From positions 1-9,077 of the forward strand of contig WQUF01000426.1 in NCBI GenBank assembly GCA_009785875.1: 9,077 nt of DNA. The letters run 5' to 3'. This document shows positions 1 through 5,500 of the stretch, in pieces. The notes under the pieces were generated by a model. That model was not told the DNA's origin and searched no databases. It saw nothing but the letters and a program-made list of their open reading frames with translations. The translations under genes and the position numbers were made by a program. Numbering within the stretch: position 1 is the first letter of the stretch; every line of letters starts with the position of its first letter. This DNA comes from Oscillospiraceae bacterium. GTDB taxonomy: Bacteria; Bacillota; Clostridia; Clostridiales; Clostridiaceae.

Positions 1-2379
1 GGTTCGGGGACAGGTACTAATTTTTCTAAGATAAGAGCTGAAGGTGAAAGGCTATCTGCTGGAGGAGTTTCTTCAGGTCTTATGAGCTTTTTAAAGGCTT
101 TGGATAGGAATGCAGGAGCGATTAAATCAGGTGGTACTACGAGAAGAGCAGCTAAAATGGTCTGCCTTGAAGAAAATCATCCTGAAATTTTAAAATTCAT
201 TAATTGGAAATCAAAAGAGGAAGAAAAAGTTAGAGCTCTTGCAAAGATGGGATACGATGCCGACATGAATGGTGAAGCTTATGAAACGGTGTCGGGGCAA
301 AACTCGAATAATTCGGTATTGTTTTCAAATGATTTTATGAAAAAAATAGCAAATTTAGATAACAATCCCGATGCTACTATTTCTTTAAAAGGAAGAGTTG
401 ATTCCTCCTTTGACAGGGAGATTAAAATAAAAGAAATTTGGGACAACTTTATTAAGAGTGCTTGGTCCTGTGCAGATCCGGCACCGCTTTTTAAAGATAC
501 CTTTAATGCATGGCATACCTGTCCTTGTGGTGAGGATGGTAATTTATTTGCACCATACAATCAGATAAATTCAACAAACCCATGCGGTGAATATTGCTTT
601 TTAGATGATACATCCTGTAACTTAGCATCTATAAATTTATATAAATTCTACGATATACAGAAAAAAGAATTCGATATTGAAGGATATTTGCATATAATAT
701 CTTTGACTCAATTGACCTTAGAAGCCTCGATATTTCAAGGTCAATTCCCTACCACAGAAATAGCGAGAAAAACATATAATTTCAGAGCCACAGGTCTTGG
801 CGTTGCAAATTTAGCATCGCTTCTATTAGCTTTTGGATACCCCTACGACTCTGAAGAAGCGAGAGCTTTAGCACAAATCATCATTGGTATTTTAACAGGT
901 CAATCATACTATATTTCAGCTTTAATGGCAGCAGAAGTAGGCACTTTTGAAAAATACGCTCTTAATAGGGATCACATGCTTAAGGTAATAAGGAACCACA
1001 TCAGAGTTGTAAATCCCAAGTTGTTATCTGAATCAAAGGAGCTTTTGGAAAATGGAGTAGACATTAATAAATTCGAAGGTCTTGAGTATGCACCATATAT
1101 ACCAAATAGAAATATAATAAATAGTAATAACTTTAATTATCTTTTTTCAAGTCTAGAAAAAGCTTGGAGAAATGCACTTATATATGGCGAAAAATTTGGA
1201 TTTAGAAACGCTCAAGTGTCTGTAATAGCACCATCTGGAACTATATCATTTGCTATGGATTCAATTGCCACATCCATTGAGCCGTTTTTCTCTCATGTGG
1301 TATATAAAAAACTTGTAGGTGGCGGATCCATGATGATTTCAAATCCTGTGATAAAGGATGCGCTTCTATCCCTTGGCTATTCTGAAAAACAAGCTATAGA
1401 AATAACAGATTATATCGAAAATCTTAAGGATGGCAAAATCGAAGGAGCTCCACATTTAAAAGAAGAGCATTTGCCGATTTTTGATACAGCGAGTAAGTGC
1501 GGTAGTGGCATCCGATATATTAAACCTATGGGACATGTTCTAATGACAGCTGCCATAGCACCAATGATATCAGGAGCTATTTCTAAGACTGTCAATCTTC
1601 CAAAAGAGGCCGATATTTCAGATATTGAGAACATAGTTATATCCTCGTGGAAATTAGGAATAAAAGGGCTAACAGTGTACAGGGATTCTTCAAAGGTAGC
1701 ACAGCCGCTAAATACGTCTTTAACCAATGAAAAAAATGTAGATCTTGAAAATCTTTCTTATGAAGTCTTATTGAATTACGCAAAGCTTTTAAAGGAAGAC
1801 AGGCAAAAATCTCCTGTCTCTCAGAGGGAAAAGGTTGTAGGAATTAGGAATGGTCGCACTCACCCGGCACAAATAGAGGATGTTAAGATCTATACTACAG
1901 TTAACAGAAGAGACAATAACGAAATATCTGAAATATACATAACCACAGACAGAGAAGGAAGTATAATAACCGGACTTTTAAATTCATTGTCTAAAGCTAT
2001 TTCAGTTATGCTCCAGTATCATGTACCTGCTAAAGATATATCGAGGATGCTAAGAGGTCAAAAATACGAGCCTTACGGTTTTGTTCAGAAGCACCCTTAT
2101 ATAAAGTATGTAACATCCATTTCAGATTTAATAAGCAAAATAATCGATATCGAGCTTGGAGATTATACTAGAGTCCAAGTAAAACCAGAAGACGATGAGA
2201 AATTTATAGGATTAAAATCTCACCCTCTCCACGTTAAGCCAGACCCATCTGAAATGTCTGAAATAAACAGTGAAAAATTATATGGAGCTATATGCGCTAC
2301 TTGTTCTTCATCCAGAATGGTTAAAAATGGCAATTGTATGGTATGTCTCGATTGTGGCTCGACAACAGGCTGTTCATAA
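1..2379 (+). CDS. nrdJ: Adenosylcobalamin-dependent (class II) ribonucleotide reductase, 5'-truncated
   Basis: The frame is open from base 1 to the TAA at 2377-2379 (792 codons), and the ATG at 82 is an internal methionine, because the 27 codons before it already read as typical NrdJ (GSGTGTNFS ... LSAGG). The enzyme reduces ribonucleotides to deoxyribonucleotides in the cytoplasm using a B12-generated thiyl radical. In window-codon numbering, NPCGE holds the presumed radical cysteine at 195 (nt 583-585), and the redox partner in SCNL is at 206 (nt 616-618), the 11-residue spacing known from the Thermotoga enzyme. The phosphate-binding IAPSGT and the GAPHLKEEHLP block follow. Around codons 618-724 lies a TSCPD-type domain. 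The tail has a CxxC...CxxCxxC...C cluster (codons 765, 768, 779, 782, 785, 791), as expected for the C-terminal redox relay. Roughly 130-170 N-terminal residues, including the other redox cysteine, lie outside the window. No promoter is visible. Confidence 0.95.
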   Translation, partial: GSGTGTNFSKIRAEGERLSAGGVSSGLMSFLKALDRNAGAIKSGGTTRRAAKMVCLEENHPEILKFINWKSKEEEKVRALAKMGYDADMNGEAYETVSGQNSNNSVLFSNDFMKKIANLDNNPDATISLKGRVDSSFDREIKIKEIWDNFIKSAWSCADPAPLFKDTFNAWHTCPCGEDGNLFAPYNQINSTNPCGEYCFLDDTSCNLASINLYKFYDIQKKEFDIEGYLHIISLTQLTLEASIFQGQFPTTEIARKTYNFRATGLGVANLASLLLAFGYPYDSEEARALAQIIIGILTGQSYYISALMAAEVGTFEKYALNRDHMLKVIRNHIRVVNPKLLSESKELLENGVDINKFEGLEYAPYIPNRNIINSNNFNYLFSSLEKAWRNALIYGEKFGFRNAQVSVIAPSGTISFAMDSIATSIEPFFSHVVYKKLVGGGSMMISNPVIKDALLSLGYSEKQAIEITDYIENLKDGKIEGAPHLKEEHLPIFDTASKCGSGIRYIKPMGHVLMTAAIAPMISGAISKTVNLPKEADISDIENIVISSWKLGIKGLTVYRDSSKVAQPLNTSLTNEKNVDLENLSYEVLLNYAKLLKEDRQKSPVSQREKVVGIRNGRTHPAQIEDVKIYTTVNRRDNNEISEIYITTDREGSIITGLLNSLSKAISVMLQYHVPAKDISRMLRGQKYEPYGFVQKHPYIKYVTSISDLISKIIDIELGDYTRVQVKPEDDEKFIGLKSHPLHVKPDPSEMSEINSEKLYGAICATCSSSRMVKNGNCMVCLDCGSTTGCS

Positions 2380-2580
2380 TATTTCTTACTGATCCCATAT
2401 TTATGCTTAGAAGTAATATTTTATTAGATTAATTTTTTAAGGATAATTAAGCTCATTTTGCATCAATAAAGCCTTTTTTCGTACTAAATAATGTGTAATT
2501 AATCATAAATTTATAGTACAATAAATTATTATAGAACTAAAATAAAAATAGTTTAGTTTTTTGTAAAAGGCGGTATAATA
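2380..2580. other. AT-rich intergenic spacer between nrdJ and the GHKL ATPase gene
   Basis: No coding frame is supported here. The first half has no convincing terminator for nrdJ: the best candidate is a 5-bp TAATA/TATTA stem at 2414-2426 followed by T6 at 2433-2438, which is too weak to call. I see no promoter with both boxes close to consensus for the downstream gene. TACAAT at 2517-2522 is a possible -10 with no good -35, and TATAAT at 2574-2579 is too close to the start codon to serve a normal leader. The last 50 bases hold an inverted repeat, listed separately, and the ribosome binding site. Confidence 0.6.
2533..2560 (+). repeat. Inverted repeat with T run just upstream of the GHKL gene start
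   Basis: The arms AACTAAA (2535-2541) and TTTAGTT (2552-2558) pair perfectly over 7 bp, extendable to 9 with one G-T pair (2534-2559) and one A-T pair (2533-2560). The loop is 10 nt, and the right arm runs straight into a T run ending at about 2562. The repeat ends a few bases before the Shine-Dalgarno. It could be a weak attenuator, an operator, or chance in AT-rich DNA, since the stem has only one G-C pair. Confidence 0.3.
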
Positions 2581-4317
2581 ATGTTTGTTGATTTAATTGG
2601 AAAGGTAAGAAATACATATTTGCCAAGACATGAGTCCCTTTTCCCTTTATTTGAAGCTGTTATAAATTCTTTTCAATCTATTGAGAGTTTAAACAACAAG
2701 TCAAATTCATATATACAAATAACATTAGAAAGAGATAATGATCTTGTAAAGAGCATCATTGTGGAAGATAATGGTATTGGATTTAATAATTCAAATTTTA
2801 AATCATTTAATACAGTAGATTCAAAATATAAATCATTTAAAGGTTGCTTGGGAATAGGAAGGTTTAAATGGCTTAAAGCTTTCGAAAATGTAAAAATTGA
2901 AAGCACATATATGGAAAACAAAATATTTTTAAAAAGGATTTTCACTTTTAATCTAAAAAACAGAGATCAAATTTATGAACTCTCTACTGGTAAATGGGAT
3001 GGAGATATCTATAAAACAGTTGTTAATCTCGAAAATTTGAAAAATGAATATAAGGAGCATTTTCCTATAAATGCAGATGAAATTTCATTAAAGCTTATCG
3101 AGCATTGTTTACCATATTTTATATATAGAAAAAATATATCTGTCACTTTAAAAGATGGTGATAATTTGATTAATTTAAATGAAATGTTTGCAAATACTAT
3201 GAAATTAGATAGAAATATTGTTAAATTTTCTGTTAAAGATAATGATTTTGAAATAGTGCATATCTTTGAAGCAAATAGCATAATAAAAGAAAATATTTTA
3301 AGTGTCTGCGCAAATAATAGAGAAGTTAAAACCTATAAAATATCTGATTATATAACGGATTTAACAGCAAAAATAAAAATCGATGAAAAAGAAGAACGCT
3401 ATTATCATGGATATATATATGGTGGTATCCTAGATAAAAATGTTAATAACGAGAGGCTAGATTTTAACCTTGATTCTATTGAATTAGAAAATATAATAGA
3501 TGAATCTATTAAGATAATCCATGATTATTTAAAAAAGTATTTAAAACCTGATTCTCAAAACAAAATCGATAAAATAGAGGCAACTAAAAATGAATGCGAT
3601 GAATCTGCTGAAAAAGAAAATGGATATGATGAATCTGCTGAAAAAGAAACTGTGATTTCAAAATCATCTCTGGTAAAATATATATCCCAAAGAAAAATTG
3701 TATTAGATCTATTAAAAAGCTCAGTAACCATGAATAAAAATGGCAATGATATATTAGAAGAATATGTGCATAAGGTTATTTTTCCACTAAAAAATAAATT
3801 AAGCGAAGTCACCTTTGAAAATCACAATTTATGGTTGATGGATGAAAAATTAACTTATTATTCTTACTTGGGTTGTAACAATGCATCATTAAAAGAAGAT
3901 AGCGATATTTTTGTTATTAATAACCCTATATGCATTATCAATGAAGAGGACAAACCATATTCATCTTTGTCCATCATATATTTTAATAAACCCATGAAAG
4001 TGGACTATAATTCTATTAATCCTATAGATGATATATTAAAATATATATCAGATTTGAGAAGCGGAAAAGCATTGGATAGGTTAGACAGGACTATCGCTGT
4101 AGATGATTCCATAATCAATGTGTACTTGATAAGCGATTTAAACTTTGAGCTGCTTGAAATAATGGAAAGCAGAGATTTCATGATAGCTTCTGATAAACTT
4201 GAATATAGCTTATACCATAGAAATTTAAAAGCTCTTATTAGGGTAATTTCTTATGATAAAATGATTCAGGATGCAATCTCTAGAAATAAAGTGCTGGTTG
4301 ATAAATTGTTTTCTTAA
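2581..4317 (+). CDS. GHKL-superfamily ATPase with degenerate PD-(D/E)XK-like C-terminal domain
   Basis: A 578-residue cytoplasmic protein with no signal peptide or membrane segment. The N-terminal ATPase domain shows the GHKL (Hsp90/MutL/gyrase B/histidine kinase fold) motifs in order: N box E25-A-V-I-N29, Mg/ATP motif D63-N-G-I-G67, and a lid-like K87-G-C-L-G91-I-G93-R-F-K-W. Residues 98-330 would be the transducer region, followed by an acidic lysine-rich linker with a tandem repeat (337-356). The C-terminal part (about 365-578) resembles, from memory, a domain in larger GHKL proteins with signatures like HNLWLIDE, RPDI, EFKRP and NP-x-Q. Here these read HNLWLMDE (415-422), DSDI (D442) and YFNKP (467-471), so the expected E and K of the nuclease pair are Y467 and N469. 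The start is supported by GGCGG-type SD sequence about 7 nt upstream. Very low GC, near 23% in the line sampled. Its job is unknown; related ATPases are often found among defence genes. Confidence 0.8.
   Translation: MFVDLIGKVRNTYLPRHESLFPLFEAVINSFQSIESLNNKSNSYIQITLERDNDLVKSIIVEDNGIGFNNSNFKSFNTVDSKYKSFKGCLGIGRFKWLKAFENVKIESTYMENKIFLKRIFTFNLKNRDQIYELSTGKWDGDIYKTVVNLENLKNEYKEHFPINADEISLKLIEHCLPYFIYRKNISVTLKDGDNLINLNEMFANTMKLDRNIVKFSVKDNDFEIVHIFEANSIIKENILSVCANNREVKTYKISDYITDLTAKIKIDEKEERYYHGYIYGGILDKNVNNERLDFNLDSIELENIIDESIKIIHDYLKKYLKPDSQNKIDKIEATKNECDESAEKENGYDESAEKETVISKSSLVKYISQRKIVLDLLKSSVTMNKNGNDILEEYVHKVIFPLKNKLSEVTFENHNLWLMDEKLTYYSYLGCNNASLKEDSDIFVINNPICIINEEDKPYSSLSIIYFNKPMKVDYNSINPIDDILKYISDLRSGKALDRLDRTIAVDDSIINVYLISDLNFELLEIMESRDFMIASDKLEYSLYHRNLKALIRVISYDKMIQDAISRNKVLVDKLFS
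3589..3648 (+). repeat. In-frame 30-bp tandem duplication in the ATPase linker
   Basis: Two adjacent 30-base units (3589-3618 and 3619-3648) are identical at 27 of 30 positions. They encode NECDESAEKE and NGYDESAEKE, residues 337-346 and 347-356. The second half of the unit, GATGAATCTGCTGAAAAAGA, is unchanged between copies. All differences fall in the first 12 bases, in codons 2 and 3. The duplication lies in a hydrophilic, charged stretch between the N-terminal ATPase part and the C-terminal domain, so it probably changes only linker length. Confidence 0.9.
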
Positions 4318-4325
4318 TACTTACT

Positions 4326-4371
4326 TAACTATAGTTTAAGTTATCCATGTGGATAACTTAAACTATAGTTA
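4326..4371. repeat. Perfect 21-bp inverted repeat, 4-nt loop, between convergent genes
   Basis: The left arm 4326-4346 and right arm 4351-4371 are exact reverse complements around the loop ATGT (4347-4350). Each arm also contains a 10-bp sequence that is itself a perfect palindrome, AACTATAGTT (4327-4336 and 4361-4370). The element starts 8 bases after the stop of the GHKL gene and ends 43 bases before the stop of the leftward operon, so position suggests a shared bidirectional terminator. Neither strand has a proper T run after the stem, so it is not a textbook intrinsic terminator. Alternatives are a palindromic protein-binding site, a small mobile palindrome, or a transcript-stabilising hairpin. 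Confidence 0.85.
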
Positions 4372-4385
4372 TAATAAAGACCAAA

Positions 4386-4398
4386 TGTCACGGTGACA
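4386..4398. repeat. 13-bp palindrome TGTCAC-G-GTGACA
   Basis: Perfect 6-bp arms around a single base, 15 bases after the long inverted repeat and 16 bases before the end of the small leftward gene. It is more GC-rich than its surroundings. It could be a regulator site, part of a termination region, or the scar or end of a mobile element. Nothing else nearby (transposase, flanking target duplication) supports the last idea. Confidence 0.5.
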
Positions 4399-4413
4399 CT
4401 TTAAGATAAAAAA

Positions 4414-4653
4414 TTACTTTTTAAAACACGCTTTTACTACTAAATCTAAAAAAAAGATACAAGCATCACACTCAGAGACAAAAGTTTTCAACCCTGATTT
4501 TATTCCTCTTTCGCTATAATAAACTTCCCAAATTCCATTGATTTGATTAAAGCAAAATGCTTCGTTGGGTAATCCACCACTCAAACTATATGCATCCTTA
4601 GGGATTTTTTTATTTTCCAATTCTTTGATTAGTGATTCCTTATTCATTGTCAT
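4414..4653 (-). CDS. Small immunity-protein-like protein, third gene of the mntA-hepT operon
   Basis: Encodes 79 residues with no signal peptide or membrane segment. The core reads SLSGGLPNEAFCFN (residues 23-36), then WEVYYSERGIKSGLKTF and a downstream SECDACIFF, a pattern I associate with small single-domain immunity-like proteins of Firmicutes. That assignment is from memory and not certain. The start ATG at 4651-4653 overlaps the stop of hepT in an ATGA arrangement, so translation is probably coupled and the gene belongs to the operon. A second in-frame ATG two codons later (4645-4647) is possible. No strong Shine-Dalgarno precedes it (only CAGGT), which fits coupling. It could be a passenger, a second antitoxin-like partner, or an immunity protein unrelated to HepT. 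Confidence 0.7.
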   Translation of the reverse strand: MTMNKESLIKELENKKIPKDAYSLSGGLPNEAFCFNQINGIWEVYYSERGIKSGLKTFVSECDACIFFLDLVVKACFKK

Positions 4654-5015
4654 TTACTATATTTACCTGAAATAAGATCACGAACCTGTTTAATAACATT
4701 TTTATCAGAAAGGTGATCAATAGTAGTAAATAGAAAAACGTCATTTAAGGCACCATAATTGTGAGCGGCTGTATCTCGCACTTTTTTTAAAATAAGCCGA
4801 TTAATCTGAGTGGTAGAAGCAACTTGATCATCCAATCTTGTATATAGTTCTGATACATTGATAACAGCTTGAGAAAAGCCCATCCTTTGCCAATTTTTAA
4901 TCCTTGATAAATCAGCACTACGCTTCACACCCAATTCTTGACGTTCATCAGTAATCGCTATGAGATTTTCTAAAATTTTCTCCAATATTATACAATCACT
5001 CTTTGATATATCCAT
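4650..5015 (-). CDS. hepT: HepT-family HEPN toxin of a type VII toxin-antitoxin pair
   Basis: A 121-residue all-helical protein with the HEPN signature R80-D-T-A-A-H85-N-Y87, the RX4HXY motif of HepT. In characterised systems R and H form the RNase site at the dimer interface, and the tyrosine is AMPylated by the partner nucleotidyltransferase MntA, which silences the toxin. All of these residues are present, so toxin and target tyrosine both look intact. The N-terminal helix region (about 1-30) and the segment with W42 and Y58 fit the usual HEPN helices. The start at 5013-5015 is chosen because a full AGGAGG lies 7 nt upstream (5023-5028), inside the end of mntA. The gene therefore overlaps mntA by 28 bases in another frame, and overlaps the next gene as ATGA. 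GC is about 35% in the line sampled, above that of the GHKL gene. Confidence 0.88.
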   Translation of the reverse strand: MDISKSDCIILEKILENLIAITDERQELGVKRSADLSRIKNWQRMGFSQAVINVSELYTRLDDQVASTTQINRLILKKVRDTAAHNYGALNDVFLFTTIDHLSDKNVIKQVRDLISGKYSK

Positions 5016-5329
5016 CTCATATCCTCCTCAACATGCTTATTGAGTGTATTGTACGGTCTTCCTATATCAAACTGCACCATATCTACGTTTCTACCAAAAT
5101 TCTGAATAAGCCTTTCCCTCAAGTTTTCACATAATTCCAAATATTGAATATATTCATCAAATTTAATATCATCATATGACTTAAATGCGATACATATATC
5201 TATATCGCTATTTTCGTTAAAATCGCCACGGGACAATGAGCCAAAAATACCAATATCGCCAATTAAGTCATTATTTTCAATAAATGACAATACATCATAG
5301 GTTACATTATCAAAAGAAAAAACTTTCAT
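4988..5329 (-). CDS. mntA: MntA-family nucleotidyltransferase antitoxin
   Basis: A 113-residue minimal nucleotidyltransferase. It has the GSx10DxD catalytic motif as G30-S31 ... D42-I-D44 (within GSLSRGDFNENSDID), and a third carboxylate is likely at D83 (NVDMV), completing the metal-binding triad of the DNA polymerase beta-like fold. In type VII systems MntA transfers AMP from ATP to a tyrosine of HepT and so acts as antitoxin. It is the first gene of the operon and hepT follows immediately, the usual partner arrangement. The start is fixed by AAAGGAGG with the AGGAGG core at 5336-5341, 6 nt from the ATG. A clear promoter lies at 5389-5417. The active site shows no damage. Confidence 0.9.
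   Translation of the reverse strand: MKVFSFDNVTYDVLSFIENNDLIGDIGIFGSLSRGDFNENSDIDICIAFKSYDDIKFDEYIQYLELCENLRERLIQNFGRNVDMVQFDIGRPYNTLNKHVEEDMRWIYQRVIV
5023..5028 (-). promoter_or_regulatory. Ribosome binding site of hepT inside mntA
   Basis: AGGAGG on the minus strand, 7 nt before the hepT ATG and within the mntA coding sequence. It decides the hepT start and implies independent initiation on the same mRNA, in addition to possible coupling with mntA. Confidence 0.8.
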
Positions 5330-5388
5330 GTTATGCCTCCTTTTAATTAGCCGACTTATCGAATTAAGGTGAACAATCTTTTAAATTT

Positions 5389-5417
5389 ATTATATCCCAA
5401 GCTAACAGCATTATCAA
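5389..5417 (-). promoter_or_regulatory. Sigma-A-type promoter of the mntA-hepT operon
   Basis: On the minus strand, TTGATA (5417-5412) and a consensus TATAAT (5394-5389) are separated by exactly 17 bases. AT-rich sequence upstream of the -35, including TTTAAAATTT and a T run, could act as an UP element. The predicted transcript starts near 5382, leaving a leader of about 52 nt that contains the mntA Shine-Dalgarno. I see no long operator palindrome over the boxes. Confidence 0.75.
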
Positions 5418-5460
5418 ATATTGTAACAAATTTTAAATGTTGCGTAAGCTAAAAAAATAC

Positions 5461-5500
5461 TATTCACTTTTTCATTATTCAATGTTCAATATTCACTGTT
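5461..5500. repeat. Degenerate short TTCA-type repeats downstream of the lipoprotein gene
   Basis: Read on the plus strand, ATTCA/TTCA units recur at intervals of about 6-10 bases: ATTCACT, TTCATT, ATTCAAT, GTTCAAT, ATTCACTG. The array begins directly after the lipoprotein stop (read on the minus strand). Such imperfect GTGAATA-like runs occur between genes in some Clostridia. The run is short, and part of the pattern may come simply from AT richness. A stretch of seven A's follows at 5451-5457 (T's on the minus strand), but I see no hairpin good enough to call a terminator. Confidence 0.4.

Noticed and set aside
279..560. Open frame on the minus strand inside nrdJ (93 codons); similar antisense frames at 1410-1727, 2673-2945, 3009-3281, 3555-3812, 7275-7475 and 7851-8039
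   Set aside because: Each lies opposite a well-supported gene with recognisable motifs, and none of the translations resembles a known protein.
2414..2438. Possible intrinsic terminator after nrdJ (TAATA/TATTA stem, then T6)
   Set aside because: The stem is five A-T pairs only, and the T run begins several bases after it, so it would be very unstable.
2574..2579. TATAAT directly before the GHKL start codon as a -10 box
   Set aside because: It would place the transcription start within the coding sequence and exclude the ribosome binding site, and no matching -35 is present.
4320..4413. Mobile-element or CRISPR-like interpretation of the palindromes between the GHKL gene and the operon
   Set aside because: There is no transposase, no repeated spacing unit, and no visible target-site duplication. 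A terminator or binding-site role is simpler.
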